This document shows, in pieces, positions 30,518 through 42,535 of a DNA stretch of 64,000 nucleotides (position 1 is the first letter of the stretch; each line of letters begins with the position of its first letter). The stretch covers positions 913,979 through 977,978 of the forward strand of contig RPFO01000264.1 of the NCBI GenBank assembly GCA_009746045.1, read 5' to 3'. The DNA comes from Mesostigma viride. Lineage: Eukaryota; Streptophyta; Mesostigmatophyceae; Mesostigmatales; Mesostigmataceae. The position numbers and the translations under genes were made by a program. Under the pieces are notes generated by a model that saw only the letters and a list, made by a program, of their open reading frames with translations, ran no database searches and was not told the origin of the DNA.

Positions 30518-33500
30518 TTAGACAGCTTGCTGAGATGGGTCCATCAGAGACTGAAGAACCTTGTATTGCACTGCTGCCTTCTGCACTAGCTTGGTCAAAG
30601 CATCAGCAGGATTGTCAACCCCAGGGATATGCTCAATATTGGCCAAGGAGGACAACTCCTTAAGAAGGAGATAATCCAAGTCCCTACTTCTGGCCATCTG
30701 CCTGTGCACAAACTGCACCATCCCCATGGAGTCTGTTTTTAGAAGAGTGGTAACCTGAAGTGGCCAAGGAGTGTTAGAAGTCATCTGATGAAGCAACTCC
30801 TTCAGATAAAGGCTTGTGTGAATGCCTTCACAAATAGCCCTGCATTCTGCCACATCACTGCTGACAGCCACCCGTTTGTGCAGGCGACTAAACCAGCTCA
30901 CCAAACTCCCCAGGCCTTCCTGTCTGAGCACAAAGAGCCCTGCAGCCCTGCCCCTGACCTTGGAGACCTGCCTGCTGTCCATTGAGCTATCCACATACAG
31001 CTCCATGCAAATGGGTTGTGATAAATCCACTGCAGACAACAGAATGCCAGATGAAGCCCTGACCTGATCAGCCACCTTGGCAGACCCTAGCTCCACCAGC
31101 ATGTCATCAGGCAACCTGGCTATGACCATAAGGTCTGGCCTGGAAATGCCTGCCACCCAAGCAACCATGCCTCTGACCATAGGACACAGTGCCTGTGTGA
31201 TGGTTGGAGGAAGCTTGCTAATGAGGGTCTCTTGATAATCATTGCCCCCCACCAGCAGCATACGCCACTCCCCCCCTTCTTCACCAGTGTGGCCTCCATG
31301 CCCACAAACAGCAGAGGCTCATTCTCCACCTGCCATTGCTCCCTACCCAGAGGAAACTTGGACTTAATGATGGAGATCAGCTCCTTAAGCCACGACGTGG
31401 GAGCTATCAGATGTAGGTCATCCCCGTGCAGCGAAGCATACACTGGCAGGCCTTCCCATTGCCCCAGAAACAGACAGGGGTCTACAGGAGAGACCTTCAA
31501 GTTGCAATGCTCCTTCAGGAAACGGTTGAGAGTCTCCCTCCAGATTATTGGACTTGACCTCAGGCCCTCCAGGCCCTTGAGGATTTTAAGGAACTCAGTG
31601 TGAATGTCCCTTTTCCATACAGCAGGCACCCTGACATAGAAAGGCGTCTTGCCCTCCCACTTTTCCTGTGCCACATCTGCATCCCCCTCCAGAAATGCCC
31701 TCTTGAAGTCTACCACCACTGAGCCATAGTCCAAGCCCTTGTTGAGAAGGCCTAGAAATACACACAGCAGCAGCCTCCAAGTGTCATGCAGCATGCCAGG
31801 GGTATACAACTCCTCAGCAGTGCACTCACCAGTACCCTTGAACTCATTCAGCACTGGCCTGACATGTGGTACCTTGACCCCGTCCACCTCCTTCATCTTG
31901 ATGACAAACTTGAGCTTGAGTAGACGTCGTGCAGGAGGCAGGTCATTGACAGGTTCCACGCATTTCTTGGAGATCCAGTCCTCCCCAGATTTAATCAGAC
32001 CCAGTGTGACCTGGGGACACATAATGGGAGAGGACATGAGCTTCACCAGGCCTTGGTAGTTGATAGGGCTGTGTCCAGCAAGTGAGTGAGGACCAATGCC
32101 CAAACTGCTTGGATGACTAGCAGCTGGCAATATGAGGTCATCAACCAAGGGCTCCTGCCCCTGGCACACTTGCACACGCTTAACCGTCCTGGTTACTGCA
32201 CGTGATAGGTGAGTGGTCCTGAAATTAATCAGTGGGACCTGACCAGCCCCTTCCTTAGTCAGGAGAGAGGACGTGATCACTACCCCATCCTGGCATAGGA
32301 AATTCTGCCCCAGAAGAGCAGGTCCTGATAGCCCTCCAAGACACAAAAAGCAGTGTCCTGTCCAAGGATAGGAATAGATACCTCACCCAGTACCTTCACG
32401 TGTACCCCGCCACTGAAGTCAGACACAAACTGATAGCTGGGTTCAGTCATGCTGTACCCTGCTGCAGCCCTGGTCCCAATGATGGAAACCTGAGAATTAG
32501 TGTCTACCTCTAAGGCAGTGTCCAGCCCCAGATTGCCATGCCACCTGAGCTTGGCTACCTTGGGCTGCTTCTTGGCTCTTTGTAGAGCCCCAATCAATCC
32601 AGCCAAACTTGTCCCCCTGGGCTTGGTTAGTGCCTTGGGCTTGACAGTTGACTCCCCAGCTGTTGACCTTGCAGCCTGTTCAACAAGTACCTCTGCAACC
32701 TGGCCAGGGCTGACAGATTCCCCTGCAACAGATGTGGTCGTTGCGTCAGTGATGTCACTTGGGACCTGAAAATCCTGCAGATCCTGTGAGCCTTGTGCCT
32801 GACTGCCCTCATTCATCAGGTTAGGCTTGACATATGACCAACTCAGCCGGTGCACATGCTTTGGTTCGTCCTCCATGCTGACCAAGCATGCGTGGCTAGC
32901 TTCATCAACCTGGGTAACCACCCCAGGACTCCAGCTACCACGTTTGCCATAAAGGCTAGGTTCCTTCCAAGCTAGGACCTTCTGACCCACTTGTGGCTCC
33001 AGCATCTTCCAACCCCGGTCCTTCTCCCTCAGCTTGGCAAAGGTGACATGTGCAGCATGTTTCCAGCCCTCCAGCACATGTGGTGGGCACAGGCCATGAT
33101 ATAGACCCATTGGGCTGACAGCAACTCCATCATAGTAGAAGTTAACCCTGCTGTTCAGCTGCTGCTCCACGTTCCTCAGCCATGCACTCCTGACAAGTGC
33201 AGGTGCAGACAAGGGTACCCAGTCTTCAGAGATGATCAATTTCTTGACCTCCTGGATTGCCCTCTCGATAGCACCCTGCTGCCCATGAGCCTCCCTAGGT
33301 GTAACCAGCAACTCAGGAAGGGTAGGATCACCCTTGAGATGCTGAAACTGCATGTCCACCTGGATCCTTGTGGTAGGAAACTTGGCTCTTACATTCTGCA
33401 GGGCAGCCAGCAAGTACCTGTTCTTCATAGAAGGTAAATGCTCCAGCACCTTGTATTTTGTGTACCTGTCCACGCACACCAACAGTTGCATGCCCCTGAT

Positions 33501-34001
33501 GTGTTGGATATCACACTGCAGATCACCAATGCTCTGAGGTAGAGCTTTGGCATGTGATTTCCTGGGCTTGTTGGAGGACAACTGGCACTTACACCGTGAG
33601 GCAGCTTGCTGACACGCCTTGAGAAGGGGTGCCCTGCCCATACGGAAGGCAAAGTTGTTTGACAGAGAAGTGGCATGCCCAAACATGTTGTGGATTCGGG
33701 CACCCAACTCCTGGTACACAGAGGAAGCAGTCCCTGGCACAGTCAGGACTGTGCTGTCAGGTTGTCCAGCATCACCATGCTGACTTCCATCCTGTTCTGA
33801 CTCAGAGCCTGAGTCACCCTGCTCATGCCCAACACCTGGACCGCCAGCAGGGACCACATGCATACCACCAGAGGCCTTCACACCCCTCTGTGGTTGTACA
33901 TTGGTTTCTCTCAAAATGAGAGGTCCACCCTCGTGCCCAGCACGAGGATGCATGGGGTCAGACATTCTTACAGCTGCATCAGCTGTCAAGGACGTCTTCA
34001 T
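30518..34001 (-). CDS. Copia-like pol region: integrase, protease-like, RT, RNase H
   Basis: Minus strand, transcription order by rough position. A GAG-pre-integrase-like stretch (IHNMFGHAT, CKCQL) near 33700-33590; integrase core (DLQCDIQHIRGMQLLVCVD near 33510, HGQQGAIERAIQEVKK near 33260); a C-terminal domain (GKRGSWSPGVVTQVD near 32930); a retropepsin-like segment (LEVDTNSQVSIIGTRAA near 32510 and a LGQNFL-type end near 32310); Copia-type RT (KLKFVIKMK, VVDFKRAFLEGD, HGDDLHLIAPT at about 31920-31400); RNase H (ELYVDSSMDSRQVS, DVAECRAICEGIHTSLYLKE, PGVDNPADALTKL at about 31000-30590). In ordinary Copia elements the protease precedes the integrase; here it follows it. Fossil, broken at about two places. 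Confidence 0.85.
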
Positions 34002-34142
34002 AGGAACCTGTACCTCTCCAGGTGACCTGGGGCCACCCTGAACCTGGAGATCACCCTCTTGTTGCCCAGATATAAAATCTGCATTGGAGCACCTGGCCTC
34101 CCCCCTGGGTGAATTAAGGTGTGTAGGGGTTGCCTCAGACAG

Positions 34143-35243
34143 TCACTGCTCCTTGTTGTCTTCTTGCTGACTGCCCTTTGAAGGCTGGCCTGCCTGGGAC
34201 TTGTTGTTGTTGTTGTTATTCTTGTTGCTGCCCTGGCCCTGGGTCTTCTTGAAGCTGGGACACTCCTTCTTGATGTGCCCCCACCCCTTGCACAGGTAGC
34301 ATTGTATCTTTGACTTGCCCTGGCCACTGCCCCCGTTGTCAGACGCGTTGCCCTGCTTGGGCTGACCACCCACCCGCCTGAACACCGACTTGGAGTGTGA
34401 CCTCCCGTCAGGGTCGGGTGAATGATTGGCCTTCCGCTTGTTGTGGTTGCCCCTACGCCCTCCTTGGCTTCGGTCAGCCTCGGACGATTTGGAGCCACCC
34501 TGGGTACGCCCACCTGCCTGGGTAGCCTTCACTGCTGGCACTCCACCCTCAAACAGCTCCTCTGCCTCGAGTGCTTGTTTGATTATGACCTTGTAGGCCT
34601 TGAGGGTTGAGTGTGGGGCACACATGACCTTTAAAGAGCCACGTGTAGCCTTGTCCAGCCCAGAAACCTTGAGCCAGTTTGTCAGGGCTATGTTGTCAGC
34701 AACATTAAAGCCGTGAGCCCTGCCCTCCTCAACCATTTTACAATAGTTAAGGAAGTTCTGGATCAGGTCTCCCTTGACCTCCCACCCCTGGTATTTATCC
34801 TGCCAATGGATCCCCACTTTCTTCCTCTGATCCTCTAGCAGCTCCTTTAACTCTGCCACGTAGCTGGACCAGGCCTTGTTGGCCTTCTTACACTCTCTAG
34901 TGAGGTCCTTTATCTGATCTGTACACTTGCCAAAAGTCTGGCTACCTATCCAGATCTGGTAATAGTTTGTACCACCGTACAAACTTGGAAACCCCTCTAG
35001 CCCCTCCACAAACTCCTCAGCCTGCTTGGGCTTTGTGTCTGACGTGACAGGTTGCAGTTGATTCACAATAAGCAAACCCTGGGTAGTGAGATCATAACCA
35101 AGAACAGCTTGTGTATTATTATTGTGATGAACATTGGTAATTTCCCCGGTGACACCCACGTCATCTACGTGAGCTGTCCCGCTACCAGCACCACCATTAT
35201 TCCCACTGGCTGGGGCACCTTTGCTACGGCGCCCGTCTGCCAT
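34143..35243 (-). CDS. Gag of the Copia-like element (366 aa)
   Basis: Nucleocapsid/capsid protein that packages element RNA. A predicted helical middle part (about residues 90-240, with NYYQIWIGSQTFGKCTDQIK and NALTNWLK-type segments) is followed by a basic Gly/Ser/Lys-rich region and a CCHC zinc knuckle CYLCKGWGHIKKEC near residue 310, then an Asn/Gln-rich tail. The frame is open from the MADGRRSKGAPASG start. It lies directly upstream of pol on the same strand. Confidence 0.88.
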   Translation of the reverse strand: MADGRRSKGAPASGNNGGAGSGTAHVDDVGVTGEITNVHHNNNTQAVLGYDLTTQGLLIVNQLQPVTSDTKPKQAEEFVEGLEGFPSLYGGTNYYQIWIGSQTFGKCTDQIKDLTRECKKANKAWSSYVAELKELLEDQRKKVGIHWQDKYQGWEVKGDLIQNFLNYCKMVEEGRAHGFNVADNIALTNWLKVSGLDKATRGSLKVMCAPHSTLKAYKVIIKQALEAEELFEGGVPAVKATQAGGRTQGGSKSSEADRSQGGRRGNHNKRKANHSPDPDGRSHSKSVFRRVGGQPKQGNASDNGGSGQGKSKIQCYLCKGWGHIKKECPSFKKTQGQGSNKNNNNNNKSQAGQPSKGSQQEDNKEQ

Positions 35244-35405
35244 TCTGCACTACAAGCTTATTCAAAACACCTCAGCAAAGCAGCAGAATAAAGTATGTAC
35301 AAAAATTGTCGCAACTGCCGCCTGCGCCGGTGTCGCCGCCGCCCCCGCGAATCGCCGCTGAAAAATCGACTAAATGTCGACGAGCACTGGAAAAAAATGG
35401 CCGAC

Positions 35406-36122
35406 TCAGTAGTCGAGGCCCCGGAAATCGCAGTACTCATAGGTAAACTCAGGATCCTCCATATCCGGCGTGTGTGCCGGACCTGCACCGGTATGTATCA
35501 AAACCGGTGTGCTCCCCGGCGCGAAAGTTGCGATGCGCCGACGCGCGACGAGGCGCAGAGGATGTGTAAAAATCGACAACAATTCCCAACCTGCGGGAAT
35601 CCACTCTCGCAAAGCTGCGAGAAAAGCCACCAGGTTAATGAGAACCTGGCGTTCGCGACTGCGGACGCCGCGTGTGAGCAGCGACAGCAATGCGAGGTCT
35701 TGAAATAAGTTTGTCGAAACCACCGGCGCGCCCCCCGTGCGTAGCGATGCCCAGTTTTGTAAATTTCTCTGGTAGCCGGTCAGCGAAGAGATGGCGTTGT
35801 CCAGCTCCTCGATGGCAGTGGTGACTTCGGTCACCGACCGCAAACCGCCACGCACCTGGACCGTAAATTGCGACAAAATGTTGCGAATTTGGTCCAACGG
35901 CGTGCGTATAGCCGGCACCAGCTGCGGCAAACGGGGGTCCTCGGGGAAATCCCCGAGCAATGGAAGAGCTGCGCGCTGCCGACGATGAAGTTCGTCCAGC
36001 GATATCGTGACCTCGTCAAGCAATTGCTGCCACGATGGCGCAGCCGGTCTTGGTAAAGGATCAGCCGGCGGAGCGGCTATCTCCTCATCGCCGGGAATTC
36101 GGAATTCTTCAGAATTTGGCAT
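35406..36122 (-). CDS. Extra ORF between 5' LTR and gag of the Copia-like element (about 238 aa)
   Basis: Starts MPNSEEFRIPGDEEIAAPPA about 25 bp inside the 5' LTR boundary and runs without interruption to a stop near 35406. After a Pro-rich N-terminus it looks mostly helical (LLDEVTISLDELHRRQRAAL, TTAIEELDNAISSLTGYQRN) and ends in an acidic/aromatic tail. Composition is GC-rich, unlike gag. I recognise no family. Its position ahead of gag on the same strand suggests a leader protein or captured gene. It is unlikely to be chance, given its uninterrupted length, but no function is proposed. Confidence 0.55.
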   Translation of the reverse strand: MPNSEEFRIPGDEEIAAPPADPLPRPAAPSWQQLLDEVTISLDELHRRQRAALPLLGDFPEDPRLPQLVPAIRTPLDQIRNILSQFTVQVRGGLRSVTEVTTAIEELDNAISSLTGYQRNLQNWASLRTGGAPVVSTNLFQDLALLSLLTRGVRSRERQVLINLVAFLAALREWIPAGWELLSIFTHPLRLVARRRIATFAPGSTPVLIHTGAGPAHTPDMEDPEFTYEYCDFRGLDY

Positions 36123-36146
36123 ATTTGGAACGAGGCGTGTAATACG

Positions 36147-36764
36147 AGTTGTATGAGAGTGAATGCCAAGAATTCCGCCATGGTTCTTGCAGGAAGTTGC
36201 CTTTATTAATAACAAGGAACACAGACGTAAGTCACGTCACTTCCAAGACTGCACGCAGCACAGGCGACAGGGTCGCAGTGCCAAGAGAACGTGCACGCAA
36301 GAACTAGCGTCCCGGTGCGACCAAGTCACACATATAGGTTGTTAGGGACGCGTCCAAGTATTCAGCTGCACTGTCACAGCTGAACTGTCAATCAATTGAT
36401 TACACAGACTCTGGCACGCCTTTGGCGCGCAGATCTTTCAATTGTCCATACGGCTAGTCCTGTGGACCTATCCGTACACTGCTCAGCATCAATTGTCTCA
36501 TAGGTCCTGGCGCGCTACAGCGCCCCTACCTATCAATTGACCATCAAGTCCTGTACAAGTCCTGTCAACGTCCTGCGGACTATCAAAGTGACACTTGTAC
36601 ATCCTGTGTCCGTACGCGCCCACAGTGGCGCGCCCGGGGTACTGTCGGCACAGCCTAGGAAACGTCATAACTTTTACGTTCCTTAACCAAATAAGGCGTT
36701 CAAGGTGCCGTTGGAAAGAGCGTAACAATCTCTATCCATCTAACGTAAATCCTTTACGTTAACT
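36147..36764 (-). repeat. 5' LTR of the nested Copia-like element
   Basis: See 27156-27771. The outer flank after 36764 (GGAAC) and the outer flank before 27156 (AAAAC) do not form a clean duplication. Confidence 0.9.
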
Positions 36765-38913
36765 GGAACATGTGTCCGAATGGCAGTGAGAGTGGAGTGA
36801 TCAGGTCCACAAGCAAGGCTGCCCCTACAAACACGTCGAGGAACTCCCCGGTACTGAGCTATCATGAGCCCCTGTCATCATGGTAGATGTGTCTAGCTGG
36901 CGATGTCCGATAAACCATTGCCACGGTTACCAGCATGACCGCTAGTATTGAGTACAAAAAAAATAGGTATGACTACCTGCAACAGAAACGTGCCACACAC
37001 CCACAACAATGGGTAGGAACACCCATTATCACCTGACATCAATCCCAGCAAACAGCAGGTATGACCAACAGCAACCCCGATTAACAGCAAGGATTACTAC
37101 TTGCTAGCTCCTGGCACGGTGGCTGTGCAGGGAAGGGGTGATGGCAAGGGGCTGAATGCGACTGAGGATAGATGATGTGGGGGTGATGGTAAAACCCAAT
37201 GCACCCCATGTGAAGAGTCCTAACTCCCCTTAGAACAGGGAAGAGAACAAAATGCTAATAGCGCCTTCAGACTGAAGGAGTACTGCTAACCCTATAGGAT
37301 CCATTGATTGTTATGTCAAGCAACAAAAGTCAACAACAATCCCAGGCCCGTCATGCAGCTAAGTGCTCCATTGCCTAAAACCTGCAACTAAGGAGGTTGC
37401 ACATTGTGGCGACGTAACCCTCCCTGACTGGAAGGAAAAAGTACGAGGAGACAAGTGTGCATGACAGGAGTACTGGGAACCCTGTAGGATCCACACGTGG
37501 GAAATGATGTCCATGAACGTCCACAACAGCATGCATTTCAGCAAAGTGAAATCTGCAACTAGGAAGGTTGCAAAGCATATGCTGATAGAACCCTCCCTGA
37601 GTGGAAGGAAAAGTAAGGTACCCGAGCTACAACAACCAAGCGCATCATCCTGAAACAACCACGTCGCATAGATACGTCAAAGGTAAGAAACATTAATTAC
37701 CCTTGCCAAACAGGCCGACGCTTGAGGATGAACATGATGCACAAAGGAACAAGCCGGTGGAACGCCGGCGACAACCACTAAGGAAACAAAAGAGGTAAAG
37801 TGTTGATGCACTTCACATGGACGGCCGTGAGGGCCATAAACACAGGAACCAAAAGAAGCAAAAGAGACAAAATACTCATGATGGCACCAGCTATGACTAA
37901 CTGTTGCAACAACTGTCACTTAAACTAATTAATCCCAACAAAGAGACAGCAACAGCCATGAGGGTATCCCTAATTGCGATGTCTAGTAGCAAATAAGACC
38001 AACCTAGACAACACAGCTATATTACTAGCTGCTGTCACAACTGATACAAATATTGCTAGAATATTGCAGTCACTAAAGACTACAAGGGACGATGCTACTA
38101 AAGATAGCAATTGTCACTATAGCACCTATAAGGTGAGCACAGGCAGCCATCCTGGCCCCTGCAAAGGAGGTACATGGTACAGGCAGCTAACGGCTACAAC
38201 CACAGGGACACAGTGTCAACATACTGGCATGACTAGCAGCATATGGAAATAACCAAACAACAAAAGAAAGAAGAAGGACAGGTGTGACCACCCGTGACAG
38301 CGCAGCAGCAAGCCAGACTGGCTACTACCTGCCTGTCTCCAAGATACTGGCATGACTACCAGCACCTAAAGAAAGTAAAACAACCCAATGAAGGAAAAGA
38401 ACAAGTGTGACCACCTGTAACAGTGCAGCAGCCAACCAAAGTAGCTACTACTGCGTGTCACCACTCGCGCATGCAACAGATATGACTACCTGTTGTCACA
38501 GCTACGTAGTGCATCCAACAATTGTTGCCCTCCCTGTACCCTCTACACTGATGACCCAGGTGAGAGGATGGTTGGGGCAGAAGGCAAAGGTGGTGGTGAA
38601 GGTCATAGAGTGGTACAAGTGGCTCCTAGTGACCCAGGAGTGCCGTGTGCATAAGAATTAACTCTTCTGCCTGAACAAGAGTGGCAAGACCTGCCTCCCC
38701 CACCCGTACCCACGAATGACCTGTTCAGCGTGCTCCGAAGATTAAGGAGCAAGCCACAGTGTACACTATTGCTGCTAGGGGCTACAGCCTATAAGGGCTG
38801 CCACTAAAAGAAACACTTGGGCTACAGCCTGGAAGGACTGCAACGCTAAATGGGCTACAGCCGGGAGAGGCTGCAACGCGAAAATGAGCTACAGCCGGGA
38901 ATTAAGGGCTGAA

Positions 38914-38954
<41 letters not shown>

Positions 38955-39669
38955 GGGGGCTACAGCCTGTAAGGGCTGCAGCACCACAATGGGCTACAGC
39001 ATGTAAGGGCTGCAGCACAAAAATGGGCTACAGCCTGGAAGGGCTGCAGCATGACAAAAAGAAAAGGGGGCTACAGCCTGGAAGGGCTGCAACCCAGCTA
39101 AAAGAAACACTACTGGGTAGGGCTGCATATACTGATAGAAATTCAAGTATAGGAAAAACTAAAATTTCAACAGCATTGGCCGAAGGAGCGTTCTATCATA
39201 ATGAACAATCCTACTCCGGGCATACCTGTGTCTTCGACTCCCCCAGCTGACTGCCGGGTGTCGTGCCCATGGACGCTGCCGAAGTAAAAGAGGTCGCCGA
39301 TTATGAGGATATTCCCTCGGACGCTCGCCAGCACCCCGCCCCACTAAAAAGTCGACTATAGGGGGATTATGGACCCGATATAGGTTCTCGATGCCGATTG
39401 CCGGACTTATTCAATAACTACCGAACCCATAACCCCTCTTCGGCAGGGGCAATTGAAAATCGACCTACCGCCTAAAGAAAAAAAAAATTAAATTCGTGAA
39501 AAAAAATCCGTTCCTGACAGGAACCTGGGTCATGACCTCTACAGTGTAGGTCACGACATACGCACAATCGCAAGGTGGCCAGTCTGCGATGTGACATTAC
39601 GATTGTTTTAGAAACTTATAAACAGCGCATATTTACCTCTGCGACTCAGGTGGATTCCTCCGAGTCCAG
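36765..39669 (-). other. LARD interior, 5' part
   Basis: No gene. Holds dispersed TATGACTACC/TGGCATGACTA motifs (about 36965, 38225, 38350, 38480), two diverged units of about 150-190 bp around GGAGTACTG...CCCT.TAGGATCCA (37270-37660), a CA dinucleotide run (about 38920-38952) and a GGGCTACAGCCTG...GGGCTGCA tandem array (38770-39110). Confidence 0.55.
38770..39110. repeat. GGGCTACAGCCTGGAAGGGCTGCA tandem array with a CA microsatellite
   Basis: About eight imperfect units of 35-45 bp, each with GGCTACAGCC (itself an inverted repeat) and GGGCTGCA. A run of about 16 CA dinucleotides splits the array near 38920-38952. Confidence 0.85.
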
Positions 39670-40367
39670 TTTTACATCCCGGCTGGCTGCCGGCTGCGAA
39701 AGATCTACACCTGATTCATAATAGACCATTATGAACAGTGGTCGCTATATTAATCTACGCAATCCACACCATGACTAGTATGGACGATAACTAATCTAAC
39801 ATAATTAACCTGGCGCAGTTGACCCTGGCCGGTTCAAGCCCGAGGTGTTGCAACCTCGTGGGAAGCTGGGCGAAATGCCTCCCGAGGTACATGTAGCATT
39901 TACGACAGGAATTCAGGACCATGCATTTCCTAAACCCGCGGGCGTGACCCAGCCGGAAAGAGAAAGAGATTAACTCAATTCATTTCATTCATTCCGGGGG
40001 TGACAATGGTGAACGTTCCCACACACTATTAACCTTGGCGGCTCACGGCGTTGCCAAGCAGTGCCAAGCAGCACTGCTTGGACGCATGGTCAACCGAGAT
40101 CTCTAGGGCGCGCTACGGTTCACACGCATTGACCGTACGACCCAAAACGAATTATACTAGGTCCACGCACATTGACATGCTGCGCACCTACAGATAAACC
40201 AAAGTACCGAAAGTACTACAAAACCACTGAATAGCAAGTACAACGCCGTATTCGAACCGGCTGTACAAATAGTCCTAAATAGTCGAACACTAAGACTACG
40301 GCTATTAAACATTGTTGCGCCGAACTGTCCACTGAAGGAACCTAATTAAATAGGCTTGGACGCAACA
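39670..40367 (-). repeat. 5' LTR of the LARD-like element
   Basis: Partner of 24037-24732, followed on the plus strand by the target duplication GCCCA (40368-40372). Confidence 0.92.
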
Positions 40368-40372
40368 GCCCA

Positions 40373-42516
40373 ACAGGTAGGAAAATAGAATCCCAGCGGG
40401 ACCGCTCCCTTTTCTCGCTGCCATACCCACTTAGGCCAGCGTATACCGCATGGGGCAGGGTGAGATCGGCACGCCGGTGACAGCGTGCCACGCGCCGAAA
40501 CCACGAATACACACTGCAATGCAAGGTAGTGCGTTGGCTTAAGGTGAGGGTCCTATGCCAGACCCCCCAAAACCATAATATGGAATAACATGCAAAGCTG
40601 GCCTTGGGGCACCCAAACTATGATTTTGCCATGTAAATGGGATGTGTGGGGGTCCATCCCACCCACTGATGGGGGGTATATACCCCTTTTAGTGACCGGT
40701 ATTACGCAAAACCGGACAAAAGACGCTACTCTAGGGGCATATCCCCTAGGACAATGGGGGCACAATTACTCATGTTTCAATATATTCCCATATAAAATCG
40801 TATATGGTGAGGTTGCCAACCTAATTGGAGCCCCGGAATGATGAGTATTATTGAAGTTATTAATTTTCCCCTAAAAACCGTACTTTTTAAGGCTGAAAAA
40901 AATAAATCAAATCAAAAACACATATTTAGAGCCTGGGGAGATATACACAAATACTACACATATCGACAATTATTGCCACAAAATCTCATTCTGAGTACAA
41001 ACGTAGAAGTTATAGCGTTTGGCAGTTTGCCACCTGTGCAGACGCTAAGGAAGGCAATAGTGAGTATTAAGGCACACTAACACTTCCTATGCCATCCAAA
41101 AGGCTCCTGACCATGCCCAATTTGACCACAATGTACAAGGAGGTGGCTGGGCACGTCATGTGCCCTTGCCTTACCTCGACACGGGCAACGTGTTGCGTGT
41201 GTGCACAACAATGAGGCAGGTAGCTCTACATGCCTAGCCAACACTTCTTATGCATATTCCAAGTTTATGGTGTGGGCATCATCCCAAAACCAAGCTGTCC
41301 GAATTCAAACACACCCTGGAAAGCCATATCCACTAATTGCCCAACCAAGGGTAACAACAGACAGTCCACAGAGAAAGCATAAGTATCATACATGCTGCTT
41401 GCCAAGGCTTCTTACCATGGTTACCTTGCCTTGCTAGCATATGAATTAGGGCTCTCCCATTTTAGTGGGAGAAAGGCCAACAAGACGACGATAACCCCTA
41501 CCTACGTGCAGTTCCACCCATGCAGTATGCCCCTCAGAACAACCACTGCCACCTTTCTTTCCAGCGCAATTGTTTGCCAAGAAACAACCTCAAGCTTGTG
41601 AGCCTCTAACCACAATGAAGCCGCTGCTAAGAAAAGCTGCGTCAATATTCACACAAAACTGAGTGCTGTTAGCAATCTCCTTCCAAGAAAGCACTCAGCA
41701 AATCCCTGACAACTTGACGGCATGCCACGGCTCACGCTTTGACACGTCCCAGCCATGCAACGTACATACAAAGCACTAAAAGGTGCCAGAAATCTGGCGA
41801 TGCGCAGCACGGAATGGCATTCTACCTGGCGCTAACTGCACGGAAAGAAGCCGAAAACTTGCGTTGATAACCCATAAAGGAAGCGAAGCATCCATAGGGT
41901 GACGCTGAGCGCACAATCGTACCATTACCGGCGTTGTCCTTCGCCCAGCGGCGCCGGAAAGAACAACCTTCCATGGAATAATAAGACGCGCATCCCGCGA
42001 GCCTGGAGAGTGTCTTACCGATCATGAAGGAAATCTTGCCGAAACCCAGCAAATTTTTTAAAGCTTTACCAATAACAATGTAAACGCATCCTTGACGCTA
42101 GGTAAAGCCCATAAAACCTGACAATCACCGCCGCCAGCGTGCATTCTAATTTATTCCTCTCGACGAAAACTTCAGATTCAGACCCCCGTGGCGATGGTCA
42201 TCAATAAAATCATCGACACTGCAAAAAACGCGAACTCCGCTACGAAGTAATATCATAAACTTGTCGTCTTTAAGATTAGCACAGTTTCTCTGCATTCCGC
42301 GAGCTATCTTTTTCTACTCTGCCTGAAAGCACGTCGCCATGGCCAGCTCCGGTAGGGGTGCGCGCACCGTGCACCACTTTTTCACGGTACGGACGGGTAC
42401 CGCGAATTTTTTCGGCGCCAAAAAATTCGCGCCGGGACCGTCACCTTAATTGGCTGTTGGGGGGGGGTGGTGCAGACCCTCCTCCTAACCCTAGAGGGGC
42501 GTGCTCTAAGGGGATC
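40373..42516. other. Intergenic stretch, no gene supported
   Basis: Short open frames only, such as a Lys/Ile-rich one at 40838-41080, none with recognisable content. A small hairpin (GGGCTCTCCCATTTTAGTGGGAGAAAGGCC type) lies near 41448. Confidence 0.35.
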
Positions 42517-42535
42517 CACTAGGAACTCGGCTTTG

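Larger units (their letters stand above)
27156..36764 (-). mobile_element. Copia-like LTR retrotransposon nested in the LARD, 9.6 kb
   Basis: Minus-strand element between direct repeats 27156-27771 and 36147-36764 (616 and 618 bp, only a handful of differences, so young). Parts in transcription order: LTR, an extra GC-rich ORF (36122-35406), gag (35243-34143), pol (about 34000-30518) with order integrase, protease-like, RT, RNase H, then a 3' region holding a split-direct-repeat element, a purine-rich tract (AAAGAAAAGAAGGG before 27772) and the second LTR. The LTRs begin AGTT and end AACT rather than TG...CA, and I see no clear target duplication. Parts are recognisable throughout; pol is not one frame and looks broken at about two places. 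Confidence 0.88.
24037..40367 (-). mobile_element. Large non-coding LTR element (LARD-like), about 16.3 kb with nested insertions
   Basis: Bounded by direct repeats 24037-24732 and 39670-40367 (696 and 698 bp, differing at only a few sites) and by the 5-bp target duplication GCCCA at 24032-24036 and 40368-40372. On the minus strand the LTR begins TGTTGCG, and a purine-rich tract lies directly before the 3' LTR, so the element is oriented to the minus strand. Without the nested Copia-like element its interior is about 5.3 kb with no recognisable gag or pol. It must therefore have been mobilised by another element, perhaps a Ty3 relative whose LTR begins TGTTACG like the one at 5560. LTR identity indicates a young insertion. 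Confidence 0.88.
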
